Positions 1 through 11,337 of a stretch of 64,000 bases of DNA are shown here, one piece after another. Positions within the stretch are counted from its first letter, which is position 1. Each line of letters opens with the position of its first letter. The translations under genes and the position numbers were made by a program. Source of the stretch: Phyto melanocephala. Lineage: Eukaryota > Arthropoda > Insecta > Diptera > Rhinophoridae. The stretch is taken from the NCBI GenBank assembly GCA_941918925.1, contig OW799236.1:64938685-65002684 (forward strand). The letters run 5' to 3'. The notes under the pieces are model-generated. The model was not told the origin of the DNA. It was given only the letters and a program-made list of their open reading frames with translations, and did no database searches.

Positions 1-58
1 TACACGTTGTGAAGGGTATATAAGATTCGGCACGGCCGAATATAGCACTGTTACTTGT
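1..58 (+). repeat. 3' end of a DINE-1-like Helentron
   Basis: Only the 3' terminus of the family is in the window: GTGAAGGGTATA, then a hairpin (ATTCGGC, loop ACG, GCCGAAT) and the terminal CTTGT. This terminus recurs at least ten times here on both strands. The hairpin near the end, the CTTGT end and the absence of a target duplication fit non-autonomous Helentrons of the DINE-1/INE-1 type known from flies. Confidence 0.75.
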
Positions 59-507
59 TTATCTCCAAAAAAGTTTAAAAAAATTTTACCTAAATAATTG
101 TCCATATTCTATTAGGAAATAATAATTATCAAATTTTGTCACATTTATTCTAACGTGTACGTATGCACGTATTTTATATGGGATGAATGGTGATACAAAC
201 AATTGTTATTGCATGACTACACGTTGTGAATGGTATATAAGATTCGGCACGGCCGAATATAGCACTGTTACTTGTTTTTTTGTGCAAATTAATACTTTTT
301 GAATTTAATTTGTATAATTTTTAGCTTAGCAGATATAAGATTACCGATTTTACCCGTTTTTACCCCCTTAAAGAACGAATTTCCAAAAATCCCTTCTTAG
401 TGGTGCTATACATTGTAGCTCTTTGCGTTTGGGCTGTGCGATGATGAATCAGTCAGTCAGTCACGTTACTCTTTTATATATACATACATATATAAATAGC
501 TAGATAG
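59..507 (+). repeat. Family C repeat, 3' part, interrupted by a DINE tail
   Basis: Positions 59-150 and 276-507 match parts of the family C repeat that is more complete at 28419-30140 (minus) and 39547-56145 (plus). Shared landmarks are the AT-rich stretch with tattctattaggaaataat and the 3' block gggctgtgcgatgatgaatc followed by tcagtcagtcag and tttatata. A DINE tail (151-275) lies between the two pieces. No coding potential is seen. The family has no obvious terminal inverted repeats and I cannot place it in a superfamily. Confidence 0.6.
151..275 (+). repeat. DINE-1-like Helentron, 3' tail fragment
   Basis: A 125-bp tail of the same DINE-like family: the conserved cgtatgcacgtattttatat, the attgcatgactacacgttgtg block, then the terminal hairpin and CTTGT. 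The 5' part is missing, so this is a truncated copy or a remnant of rearrangement inside family C. Confidence 0.65.
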
Positions 508-1922
508 ATAACCTTCACACAGTGAAAAAGGGTATATATATGTATATAGCTTTGTCATTCCGTTTGTAGTTTCTACAATTTTCATTTCCGACCCCATAAA
601 GTATACATTTTCTAAAAGCTTATGAACAGAGGAGTCGATTAAGCTCTGTCAGTCTGACTGTTTGTCCGTGTATATGTTGAAATCAACTTTTTGAGGCCCC
701 CGATATCGCCTGGATCCGCGGGAGCAGATCGGTATTGAAAATCAGAAAAAACGGTACATAAACAACTGAGATATAAGGAAAAAACCGCCACCACCTCGTT
801 TTTTTCACAATAACAACAAAATACATACATACAGACGTGGTATACTGGTTAGATTAAACGTGGCATCGAATCCCAGCTGAGCCAAACAAAATTTTTTTTT
901 ATTTTATATATTATTTATATTTTTAATTTTTTTTTTATTTTTATACCCTTCACACAGTGAAAAAGGGTATATATAGGTTTGTCATTCCGTGTGAAATTTC
1001 TACAATTTTGATTTCCGACCCCATAAAGTTATATTTTCTGAAAGCTTATGAATATGGGAGTCGATTAAGCCCTGTCAGTCTGTCCGTCTGACCGTCTGTC
1101 CGTGTGTATGTTGAAATCAACTTTTTGAAGCCCCCCGACATAGGTTGGACCCGGGTAAGGTATTAAAATATCAGAAATATAGTAGATCGGTATTGAAAAT
1201 CAAAAACATCGGTACATAAACAACTGAGATATGAGCAAAAACCCACGACCACCTCGATTTTTTTTCACAAAAACAACATTACAACAACAACATACATACA
1301 TACAAACGTGTATACTGGTTAGAGAAAACGTGGCATCGAATCCCAGCTGAGGCAAAAAAAAAATTTTTTTTATTTTTTTTTTATTTTTTGTTTAATATAT
1401 ATATTATTTATATTTTTATTATTTTTTTTTTATTTTTTTTTTCACATATTTTTTTTTGTTTTATATTTATTATATATATTTTAATTATTTAAAAGAAAAA
1501 TTTTTTTTTTTTAATTTTTTTTTAAATTTTTTTTTTAAATTTTTTTTTTTAAATTTTTTTTTAATTTTTTTTTTTAACATACATACGTAAATTTATAATT
1601 TTACAATGGGATGTTTTTATATATGTATGTTTTTTATATGTATGTACGTATATCATATGGAATGGTGATACAAACTACTGTTATTGCATGATTACACGTT
1701 GTGAAGGGTATATAAGATTCGGCACGGCCGAATATAGCGCTTTTACTTGTTTTATTTATTTTTTTTAACCATACATTTGTACATACGTAATCTCAATTAA
1801 TTAATTTTACAATGGGATGTTTTTGTATACATATGTATGTACGTGTTTCATATGAAATGAATTGTTATTGCATGACTACAAGTTGTGAAGGGTATACATT
1901 ACGAATATAGCACTCTTTCTTG
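508..1922 (+). mobile_element. DINE-1-like Helentron, outer copy
   Basis: It starts with a slightly degenerate CCTTCACACAGTG...GGGTATATATA hairpin and ends ...GAATATAGCACTCTTTCTTGT. It carries the family block cgaccccataaagtatac and a run of gtctgtccgtg repeats, and has no protein-coding region. A second complete member (942-1750) is inserted inside it, and its own 3' part resumes after 1750. It would have been mobilised by a replicase supplied in trans. Confidence 0.7.
942..1750 (+). mobile_element. DINE-1-like Helentron nested inside another copy
   Basis: A complete 809-bp copy. The 5' end TATACCCTTCACACAGTG folds back on the following GGGTATATATA, the 3' subterminal GTGAAGGGTATA is complementary to the 5' end, and the copy ends with the hairpin and CTTGT. 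It carries tandem gtccgtctg units and long T- and A-rich tracts. No direct target duplication is visible, as expected for Helentrons. Confidence 0.75.
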
Positions 1923-1954
1923 TTTCATATTTTGTTTTTGTCCTTTTGTCTTTT

Positions 1955-4658
1955 TATACCCGCCACCAAAAAAATGGTGGGGGTATATTCATTTTGTCAT
2001 TCCGTTTGTAACACATCGAAATATCCATTTTAGACCCCATAAAGTATATATATTCTGAATCGGGGTTTGATTTTCTGACGATCTAGCTATGTCCGTCCGT
2101 TTGTCCGTCTGTTGAAAGCACGATAGAGGTCGCACCGAAAAAGCTAGGGGGCTCAAATTTTGCCAGAATCTTTCTTATAGACAAGGTTTGTTTGGCATTG
2201 AAAATGGGCTAAATCGGAATATTAGGAAGAGAGTTATAGCTCAAAAAGCTAGAGTAGGTCGAAAAAACCGTGTCCTTCGAACATCGAATAAAATGGAATT
2301 GTGTCCAAACGCCTTAACGTAGACTCATGAAACATCGAATATATATTTCCTGGGTAAAGACAATATTTTTCCCCGAAAATTATCTAAATCTATGCATTAG
2401 GAGAGGAGTTATCGATCAAAATGTACGAAAATTTATACCGCACAGTGTATTTTTCGGTATATTAAAAACAAAAACGTCATAAAAGCAACAAAATTGGATG
2501 TACGACTCTGAAATTTTGCACACATGGCTTTTTGGTAAAATGCTTTGTTCTAACGGAAAATCAATGTGCCACGCCCACTTTTACGCCCACCTCCCATATA
2601 ACGCTTTATCTCAAAATTCATATAGTTTCTCTGTTAATAAAGATTTTGGAATAATAAAGGCCATTATTGAAACACCTCAGTTGTACTCATTCGCAAAAAT
2701 AACTTTGACACGCCTACTATAACGCCCACTTTTCACGTTATCTACCGTTAATAAAATTTAAAAGCTCATAAAACCGCTAAAATTAGAGGTATGATGATAA
2801 ATTTTGCAACGTCTATCCCCCTAGGCAATTTCATTACTGTGCCAAAAAATTAAGGTGCCACGCCCATTTTTACGCCCACCTCCCATATAACGTTTTACCT
2901 AAAATTCATATAATTTCTCTATTAATAAAGATTTTGGAATAATAAAGGACTATATTGAAACACCTAGGTTGTACTCATTAGCAAAAACAACTTTGACACG
3001 CCTACTATAACGCCCACTTTCACTTTTGAATTGTGTCCAGACGCATAAACGTAGTCATGAAACTTCGAATATATATTTATCGAGTCAAAAGAATATTTTT
3101 CCCTGAAAATCGCTTAAATCTATACATTAGGAAAACAGTTACAGATAAAAATGTACGAAAATTTATACCGCACAGTGTATATTTCAAATTTAAAACGTAA
3201 TAAAACTGACAAAACTATATGTACGATTCTGAAATTTTGCAAACATGGCTTTTTGGTCAAAGTCTTCGTTATAACGGAAAATAGATGTGCCACGCACACT
3301 TTTTTCCTTAAATTTTTATAAAAATATATTAGTCATATATATTAGCATTTATTCATCTTACACTGCGCCATTTTTTGTACTGTAGCTAAATATAAGATAA
3401 AGATGATAAGATAGACGACTCTACTAGCAACTACTAGATGGCATGCTAACAACTTATGCTTATGTTCTCATGAAGTTATGCTCTATTAAAAATGGGAATT
3501 TAGGAAAATTTTGACCTAAGTCAAAAAAAATTATCTCTAAACATTATAAACAATTTATTTTCATGTACTAATGGCTAACAAATTTTAAAATTATACAAAA
3601 CTTATTTCGTTTGATAATCTTTTAAAAGCAAAATGTTATAGAAGTTTAAAAATCAAAATCTTACTAATAAATTTGCCGTTTTAGAAAAATGCAGAGAATG
3701 TATATTTTAAATCACCCTGTGGCCCTTAAAATTTAACCTCAAATTCACTTTCTTCCTCTTAAATTCATGTAAATTCTCTATGAATAAAGATTTTGGAATA
3801 CTAAAGGACTATATTGATATACCTAAGTTATGTTTATTAGTAGAAACTTTATTGACGGCCACTTTCATTGAAAGACTAAATTTACGAAAACATTTTACTA
3901 GCATACCGAAGTTATAATGGTTTAATTTTAAGGGACTATGTTGATTTTGAATAAAATTATTATGAAATTATTATCATTTATTTTTATAATGATAATATTT
4001 GTATGCTTCAATTATGTATGGAACAAAATATCGGCCAAATGGCCCCTAAACCTAGGCGGCACACCACGATCCTATAGTCCAAATTTTCAATGACACTGTT
4101 GATGCTCGATTATTGGGCACGATGATGAGTCGAGGTTGCTTGCTCTTTTGCCACGTTATCGTGAAAAACAGCTATGTTTCCCATTCAACGAACTAAGATG
4201 GCATTCACAGATGTTTTCACATTTCATACAGAACTGCTTTGCAGACATTTAAATATTTTTTACAATTCTCACGATTGTGGACGAATTCGAACGATTATCA
4301 AAAGAATCACGAAGTGCACGAAATGCATTTTGATTTGAACGCCCATTTTTATAAAAATCTTTAATATTTAAAAGCGTTGCTCGATTGCCTATCTTTCCAC
4401 GGATCAAATTGAGTAAGTTTGAGATTGGGAAATGTCAAATGAAATGCAGAAAACAAATTTAAAGACTAGGTGTAGTTCACCCTCAACATGGGCCCTTAAA
4501 GTTTAACCACCCTCTACAAAGAAAGTGAAACATATTTTATTATAAAGAGATTATTCCGTAGCGATTAACAAAATAACAATTATTGTGCTTTAAATGTACA
4601 CAAAATTGGTGGTGGGTATAAAAGATTCGGCACAGCCGAATATAGTGCTCTTACTTGT
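1955..4658 (+). mobile_element. DINE-like Helentron, subfamily B, copy 1
   Basis: The 5' end TATACCCGCCACC pairs with GGTGGGGGTATA just inside it, and the 3' subterminal GGTGGTGGGTATA (about 4608-4620) pairs with the same end. The terminal hairpin ATTCGGC-ACA-GCCGAAT and CTTGT follow. The body holds diverged internal repeats of roughly 290 bp containing acgcccacttttacgcccac. It is long for the family because it also holds a mariner fragment near 4065-4400. It contains no protein gene of its own. Confidence 0.65.
4065..4400 (-). pseudogene. Degenerate Tc1/mariner transposase N-terminal fragment
   Basis: On the minus strand, scattered reading frames give stretches resembling the helix-turn-helix and linker region of insect mariner transposases, for example ALRDSFDNRSNSSTIVRIV and VAKEQATSTHHRAQ. 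Frameshifts and stops separate them and no catalytic domain is present. It lies inside subfamily B copy 1 and probably inserted there before decaying. Related mariner DNA occurs at 6915-7519. The assignment rests on recalled family patterns only. Confidence 0.45.
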
Positions 4659-5898
4659 TCCTATTTGTTGTTACTTTTTTTTAACCAATAATGAACAAGC
4701 AACAACGTTTACCGAACTCTATTTTTTTATACCCGCCATCAAAAAAAATGGTGGGGGTATATTCATTTTGTTTGTAACACATCAAAATATCCATTTTAGA
4801 CCCCATAAAGTATATATATTCTGAATAGGAGTTTGATTTTATGACGATCTAGCTATGTCCGTCCGTCTGTCTGTTGAAAGCACGATAGAGGTCGCACCGA
4901 AAAAGCTAGGGGGCTCAAATTTTGCCAGAATCTTTTTTATACACAAGGTTTGTTTGGTATTGAAATCGGAATAGTAGGAAGAGAGTTATAGCTCGTAATG
5001 CAAGACTAGGTCGAAAAAACCGTGTCCTTCAAACATCGAATAAAATGGAATTGTGTCCAGACGAATAAACTTAGTCATGAAACTTCGAATATATATTTCC
5101 TGAGTAAAAACAATATTTTTCCTTGAAAATTGCTTAAATCTTTGCATTAGGAAAGGAGTTATAGATTAAAATGAACGATCATTTATACTGCACAGTATAT
5201 TTTTCGGTATATTAAAAATTTAAAACGTAATAAAACTGACAAAATAAGATGTACGATTCTGAAATTTTACAGGAATTGCTTTTTGGTCAAAGGATTTGTT
5301 GTAACAAAAAATAAATGTGGCACGCCTACTTTTACGCTTACCTCCCATATAACGTTTTATCTCAAATTCATTTAATTTCTCTATGAATAATGATTTTGGA
5401 ATAATAAAGGACTATATTGAAATATCTAAGTTGCACTCATTAGCAGAAACAACTTCGACACGCCTACTATAACACCCACTTTTTACGTTATATACTGTTT
5501 ATGAAATTTAAAAGCTCATAAAAATGACAAAATTAGAGGTATGATGATAAAATTTGCTACATATATCCTTCTAGTCAATGTCATTGAAAATTTAGGTGAC
5601 ATCCCCACTTTAACGTCTAACTCCCGTATAACGGTTTATCTTAAATTTATATAATTTCTCTATGGAGAAAGTTTTTGGAAGAATAAAGGACTATATTGAA
5701 ATATCTTAGTTTTATTATTAGCAGAAACTATATTGACACGCCTACTTTAATGCCAACTTTCATTGGAAGACTAAATTGACAAAAACATTTTACTAGCATA
5801 TGGAAGTTTTACAAAGAAAGTGATACATATTCTAGTATAAAGAGATTATTCCATAGCGATTCCTGTTAATAACAAAATAATAAATTTTGTGCTATAAA

Positions 5899-6697
5899 TA
5901 GGGTTTTTCCGGGAATTTGAGTTATTTAATCTTCCCGATATCCCGGGATTATCTTTCGGAACCCGGGGAAATGAAAAAAGTGGCTACGATTCGAAAGCAT
6001 TGTAACATTTCATTTTCATAAAAAATTTTTCTTCAAGGTTTTTTTTAACTTTACATTTAAAAATATTTTTACAAATAATTTGATATACTTTTTGAGGTAC
6101 CAATACTTCAAAATTTCTATAAATAAAGAGTTAAAATTTTTTGAGGGACGTAGTCAAAAAACTTAAAATATTGTATATATGTATGTTAAATGCACTTTTA
6201 ACTATTCGTCCAACATCCATATATATAGTGAACGAGTGTTTTCTGTAACAGGGCAAGTTGCTAATTAAATTCAGAAATAGACTTTCTGACCAGTCAATAA
6301 ACGCTTTGAGCATATTAAAAGATTATTTTCTAAGTCGTTAAAATTTTTAACGTTATATTTTTTTTAATTCTACATTGTATTTACATGTTTTTAAAATTGA
6401 ATTCTAATGATTTTTTTTTTTTTTTTTGATCTTATTGCTGAAGTACCTGTATTTTTGTTGTTGTTCTCATATTTGATCTCGTATCTAGAGAATAATATTT
6501 TTTCAATAAAAAATATTTTTACTCAATTTTTATTTTAAATTCAAGTTTCTTTATTAATTTTTATAGCTTTGAAGTGTTTCGTTTATATTTTAAACTATTT
6601 TGTGCTTTTTAATAAAAAGTTTTTTATCAAATAAAAACAAATTTACTTTTTATTTGTTTTGCTGCGGGATCCCGAAAATTGCGGGAAAAAAACAATA
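5899..6697 (+). mobile_element. hAT deletion derivative with 8-bp target duplication
   Basis: A 799-bp insertion in subfamily B copy 2. Its ends are imperfect inverted repeats (TAGGGTTTTTCCGGG on the left; TATTGTTTTTTCCCGC on the opposite strand at the right), flanked by a perfect 8-bp duplication gctataaa at 5891-5898 and 6698-6705. Eight-bp duplications and TAGGG-like ends are typical of hAT elements. Inside is a remnant of a hAT transposase C-terminus, which links the element to that superfamily independently of its ends. Confidence 0.75.
6225..6335 (+). pseudogene. hAT transposase dimerisation-domain remnant
   Basis: Two plus-strand frames give SERVFSVTGQVA and, after a small frameshift, RNRLSDQSINALSILKDYF. 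This matches the end of the hAT C-terminal dimerisation domain (S-E-R-x-F-S...R-N-R-L...N-x-L-x-L-K). The rest of the transposase is absent, so the copy cannot be autonomous. Confidence 0.65.
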
Positions 6698-6914
6698 GCT
6701 ATAAAAGTACAGAAAATTGGTGATGGGTATAAAATATTCGGCACAGACGAATATAGTGCTCATACTTGTTTTTTTTTCATATTTTGTTTTTGTCCTCCAG
6801 TCGTTTTTTATATTTATTGTTGATCGTTCGTTAGTTTCCAAGGTGGTGGGGTGGGTGGTTCGTTCATTTATTTTTTTAATGGATGCAAAGGTGACTGATG
6901 AATAATTTGAGGGC

Positions 6915-7519
6915 TTCAATTGCCCACATATCCATTCAAATTAAAATGTGCCTCGTCACTCATTATGATATTTTCATGAAAATCGGGGTTGTCATGGGCG
7001 AGCTGTAACATCCTATTGGCATATGTAAGCCGGAGTAAATAGTCTTCTGAAAGAAGCTCTTGTGTCAACTGAATCTTAAATGGAAACAAATGCAAATCTT
7101 TGTGCAAAATTGTGGCCAAAGTTGTTCTTTGCAGACCAATCTCCTGAGCACGTCGTCATTGGATTGTTTTGAACACTTTCTTGAATAGCAGTAATGTTTT
7201 CAGCCGATCTTGTAGTACGTTGTGGTCCATGCTTGGGCCTATCAGCTACAGTCTTTTTTTTTCGAAATCATTCACTACACGATTAATAGTGCGTCTTGTT
7301 GGCACGTTGTTTTTCCCCAAAAATTTAACGTAACTTTCTCATCGTCACAGTAATCGATGATTGGTTTTGATAAAATGTTTTAACGATTAAAACACGTTGG
7401 TTTCATAATAAATTTGCCACGTCTCTACTTCACGACTGCCAAATATGAACTGTCAAGACGAATGTTTACAAAAATGGCGACAAAACAAAGTAGTATACCT
7501 TTCCGGCGGACACCCTGTA
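6915..7519 (-). pseudogene. Truncated Tc1/mariner element, N-terminal half of transposase
   Basis: The minus strand begins with a CAGGGTGTCCGCCGGAA end next to TA (7501-7519), then reads through a degraded transposase. Recognisable stretches are PTRRTINRVV, RPKHGPQRTTRSAENITAI and, in one open stretch (6916-7119), LHLFPFKIQLTQEL and IIMSDEAHFNLNGYV. The S-D-E-A-H-F motif carries the first catalytic aspartate of the mariner family. Everything after it, including the second and third catalytic residues and the other terminal repeat, is missing. Several frameshifts are present. Confidence 0.7.
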
Positions 7520-7734
7520 CTTACATAGATTCGTCACTATGCTTTTGTGAGTTATTTGAATACTATACAAAACAATCAAAATTTTTTTGGTTAATTTTTG
7601 CTAGCAGCACTTGTAAAACAAGAGTGAATTACCACGCAGCATTTACACATGAAAGTAATTTCATTTAATTCGCAACACACTCACACTTCTTCACTAACAC
7701 ACTCACATTTATTTTACTTTATTCTTCAATTATA
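7520..7734. other. Spacer, nothing recognised
   Basis: An AT-rich stretch between the mariner end and the left inverted repeat of the next element. It holds a cluster of cacactcacac and actcacattt motifs but no gene, repeat boundary or coding homology that I can identify. Confidence 0.5.
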
Positions 7735-8256
7735 CATAAAAAATCTCCCATTAAATAAAACTATCTGGACTATATGGATTTTGATGCGCTGAACTCAAAT
7801 CCGTTGTCGGTTTTTTTCCATTAGATCGGGAGTTTTTTTTTATGGGCGCGGCAAATTTTTTCCCCTAAATTAGTCAGATACGGAGACATATTTCATCCTA
7901 ACTCGAGAACCAGTCATCCGATTTTCAAAAAAAACAAACACCAAAAGATGTGTAACGAAATTTTATTTATTTTAGTCGAATAAAATTTTTTCTATCTCTT
8001 ATCGTTTTGGAATTATTCAAAAATTAATGGAGAAAAAGAATTTTTTTTCGTGCAAAATTCGTAATATTTTTCTATTTAAAAATGGAAATTAGAAAAAAAT
8101 ATAAAGCAAATATTCAACATTTTAAACTTTTTTCTCAGAGTTACTTATCTTAGAAATATAAAAAAAGCCATAAACCATAAAAATGTGTTTAAAAATGTAG
8201 ATTTTATTGTAATTTTTCCGCAGGTACCCAATATTGGCCAAATATGTGTAATGCAG
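7735..8256 (+). repeat. Left long inverted repeat of the candidate transposon
   Basis: It matches the reverse complement of 15718-16180 over nearly its whole length. Shared blocks include ggattttgatgcgctgaact, tcgttttggaattattcaaa, and caggtacccaatattg near the inner end. The left copy has about 55 extra bases near its inner end and a 12-bp insertion just before taatgca. Its outer end is more eroded than in the other two copies. Confidence 0.75.
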
Positions 8257-8549
8257 CAAACAACGTCAGAGTGGGCGCACTAAAGCGCCTTGTAGCAACA
8301 ATTAATGGCAACTATTTACATCTATCTATTTTCGTACAGCAAAAACAAATACAAGAAAAAAGTTTGCCAGATTGTAATTATGTAGCAACGCCTCGCATAA
8401 AGCACCCACCCTGACGGCACCCGTAGGTAACTTCAAATTACAATAAAAAATTAAAATATTTACAGCCTATTTTATTTAAAATAACACAAAACTTTTGTTA
8501 ATAATTATTAATTTTTATTTAGGAAACATTGTTAAAATAAAAAAGTAGC
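8257..8549. other. Spacer between left repeat and gene C-terminus
   Basis: No coding signal is seen on either strand. It would be the 3' untranslated region of the minus-strand gene whose last recognisable codons lie at 8550. No poly(A) signal was confirmed. Confidence 0.4.
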
Positions 8550-8830
8550 TTAAGTTGTCCATGCTCTTTCTGCCACATTGTTCAATTTCGTTCTAAAGAC
8601 CTCGTCCTTCATAAGCTGTCGTATTTGTGGACCTACAAATATGCCTTCTTTTACTTTAGCATCTCTGATTCTAGGAAATTTGCTCTTAATGTATAGAAAT
8701 CCTTCACAGTCCTTGTTCATTGCTTTGACAAAATTTTTCATTAGGCCTAGCTTTATATGAAGAGAAGGCAGAAGAGTTTGTTCTTTTTGATTTAAAGGCT
8801 CCGCTACTTTTTTTCTCCTGGAATACAATT
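8550..8830 (-). pseudogene. Conserved arthropod repetitive protein, C-terminal part
   Basis: The minus strand encodes about 92 residues including LLPSLHIKLGLMKNFVKAM, KFPRIRDAKVKEGIFVGPQI and a region ending near an alanine-tryptophan pair. I recognise these strings from an uncharacterised protein found in many copies across arthropod genomes; I know no domain name or biochemical function for it. The frame runs up to the 13-bp target duplication of the LINE at 8831 and resumes in register on the other side at 11351. No catalytic motif is obvious. It is probably a transposon-borne protein, but that is inference from copy number and the flanking repeats. Confidence 0.65.
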
Positions 8831-8843
8831 TACTCTTTTCGGC
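8831..8843. repeat. Target-site duplication of LOA-type LINE, left copy
   Basis: The 13-bp word tactcttttcggc occurs immediately before the LINE and again at 11338-11350 immediately after it. The match is perfect, which marks the exact limits of the insertion. Confidence 0.9.
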
Positions 8844-11178
8844 ATGACGGAGGTGATGGAGGGGACATTACAGTCGCTGATGGAGGTACACTTTCCTGGA
8901 AGTTTCATTTCGAATGACTCATGGGTTCCCGTTAACAGGGGAGCCAGTGAGGTAAGGCGAAGGGATGATGAAAGGATAGTAACTCTTAATGGGGTTAGAA
9001 GTGCAATTTTGTCTTTTGCCCCATTTAAGGCGGCTGGGATGGATGGGATATTTCCTGCATTACTACAGTGGGGTATGAACACCCTACTTGAGGTGATTAG
9101 GGAAATATTTGTTGCCTGTCTTTCGACAGGGTATATTCCGGTGGCATGGAGGGAGACCAGGGTGGTTTTTCATCCCAAGCCGGGGAAGAGGGACTATACG
9201 GAGGCTAAGTCGTTCAGGCCGATCAGTCTTACATCCTTTCTATTGAAGGCGATGGAAAGGGTGTTGGTTGACTTCCTGGAGGAGAATACGCTGATGGATA
9301 GGCCATTGAGTGGGAGTCAGCACGCTTACAGGGCTGGGAGGGCTACTGAGACTGCCCTGCACGAATTGGTGAGGGTTGCTGAGAGGGAGGTTTTCAATGG
9401 ACATAGAGGGCGCCTTTGATAGGATTTCTTTTGATAAACTGGGAAATGCTCTCGATGAGCGAGGGGTCGATTCTGTTGTGGTGAAGTGGATCGGCGCCAT
9501 GCTCAGATGTAGGGCAGTGAATCTCAGGAGCGGAAGCAGCAGGAATCGGGGAAGGGTGGTCAGGGGATGTCCGCAAGGAGGGGTCTTATCACCTCTGCTG
9601 TGGAACATAACTGTGGACAGCCTTCTCAGGAAACTGGAGGTAATGGGCATACATACGGTAGGGTATGCGGATGATGTGGCAATTATGCTTGGTGGTAAGT
9701 TCATGGAGACCATTTTAGGTTGCATGAGACAGGCGCTCAGAGTAACCGAAGAATGGTGTTGTGGACAGGGACTAACCATAAATGCTGGCAAGTCGGATGC
9801 TATGCTCTTCACGCGGAGAAGGAAGGGCATAAAGATTGAATCCTTAATGCTTTTTGGAACCGAGATCAACGTGTCCAGGAAGGTGAAATATCTGGGTGTA
9901 ACGCTGGATATGAAACTAACCTGGAATGATCATGTTGAGACAAGGGTACAGAAGGCAAAGAGGATTCTGCATCAGTGTAAACAGGTTTGCGGTCGGAAGT
10001 GGGGAATCACACCTAAGGCTGCACACTGGATTTACACAGTGGTGGTGAGACCGATGATCACTTACGCATCTGGTGGCCGAAGGCCTCTCAGGCGACGATT
10101 AAGCGGAAGTTAGACGGGGTTCAAAGGATTGCTTGCATTGGTATATGTGGCGCGATACGTACCACACCAACGCAAGCGATGGAGGCAATGCTGGGATTGC
10201 TGCCGTTGGACTTATTTGTAAGGGAGAAGGCGGCAAGATCGGCGATTCGGATGCGAAGCGATGGCATGTGGTATCGCTTTGGCCCGGTTTTGGGGCATAG
10301 GAGAATCCTGGACCTCGTGGATAAAAAGGTTAGGGAGGCTCAGATGCCGATGGAACGCATGAGTCGGGTGAAAGTGGTCGAAAGGCTACATCACACGCTC
10401 ATAGCGGATGGATTCATGCTCGACGAGTGCATGGAGAATGACATCAGTATCTTTACTGATGGGTCCTTTATGGACAGAAGGGCAGGTGCTGGTGTATACT
10501 CATCTGAGTTGAATTTAGTCTGCACCCTGAATCTGGGGGAGTACGTGTCAGCGGATAGATATGAACTCCTCTTTGGTGCTTGAGTGTGTTCTAAAGCTCA
10601 ATAGGTATGCCTCTACAAATGAGGTAACGCTGATGTGGATTAAGAGACACGTGGGCATAGCTGGGAATGAGGCTGCTGACGAACTTGCGAGGAAGGGGTC
10701 TGAGGCTGCATTCTGCGGACCGGAACCCAGAACTGCTCTGGGTAATGGGTTAGTGCGGGCGAGGATCTTTTAATGGGTGAACTCTATAAACTTGCGAAGG
10801 TGGATGAAGGGAACCACGTGTAGATATGCCCGTATGGTGCTCAGGGAGCCACTTGGCAGGGGTGCAGTGAAGATACTCGGTTTTAATCGGAGTATGATGA
10901 GCTGGATCACTGCGTTTATTACAGGACTTGGTAACTTCAAACATCATCTGAAGAGGATGCAGATCGTGGATGATATTTGTAGAATGTGCCTGGAGGATGC
11001 CGAGACGGCAGCGCACGTAGTATGCGAGTGTCCGGCTTTGGCGAGCGGAAGATTAAGGATCAAAGGCAAGTACACTTTAAGTGTGAGTGCGATGGGGGAC
11101 CTTAGTCTGAGGGAGATGCTGGCGATTACAAGGGACTGTGCGATGAGGATTGTCGACAATCACCAGTCGGCAGTGTGA
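8844..11178 (+). pseudogene. LOA-type LINE ORF2 remnant: RT, RNase H, C-terminal zinc knuckle
   Basis: RT motifs follow in order: AAGMDGIFPALL, SFRPISLTSFLLKAMERVL, then the palm region with IEGAFD and CPQGGVLSPLLW, the catalytic GYADDVAIM (about 9662), and KVKYLGVTLD. RNase H shows ISIFTDGSFMD (about 10446) and WIKRHVGIAGNEAADELA. The C-terminus has a C-x2-C...H-x4-C motif near 10981-11030. There are frameshifts near 9395, 10075 and 10565, and an in-frame stop near 10771. The endonuclease domain is missing, so the copy is dead. Confidence 0.85.
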
Positions 11179-11337
11179 AATCGTTTTCCTAGTCCAGAGC
11201 AAACGCCGGTTGTGGCGCGGGACTCAGTGATTAAAGGTATACTGATTGGTAGACACGAAATCACTGAGGAGCGAAGGGGGCGAAAAGGGACCCGTGATAG
11301 TAGTGGTCTGCTTCGATATTCCCCCTACATGTGTATA
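8844..11337 (+). mobile_element. 5'-truncated LOA/I-group LINE with perfect 13-bp TSD
   Basis: A non-LTR retrotransposon fragment of 2494 bp, truncated in the region before the RT domain. It encodes RT, RNase H and a C-terminal cysteine-histidine motif, followed by about 160 bp of 3' UTR. No poly(A) tail is visible. The perfect TSD (8831-8843, 11338-11350) shows insertion by target-primed reverse transcription into the coding region of the conserved arthropod protein. The RNase H domain points to the LOA or I group rather than Jockey proper. Confidence 0.85.

Larger units (their letters stand above)
4728..6769 (+). mobile_element. DINE-like Helentron, subfamily B, copy 2
   Basis: The 5' end TATACCCGCCATC folds on ATGGTGGGGGTATA, and the 3' subterminal GGTGATGGGTATA precedes a decayed hairpin and a CTTGT end. 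It lies 69 bp downstream of copy 1 in the same orientation. A hAT deletion derivative (5899-6697) interrupts it near its 3' end and accounts for about 800 bp of its length. There is no coding content of its own. Confidence 0.65.

Noticed and set aside
1370..1575. Long T/A homopolymer tracts as independent satellites
   Set aside because: They are the internal low-complexity part of DINE elements and recur only inside them (also near 35100-36120 and 37580-37790).
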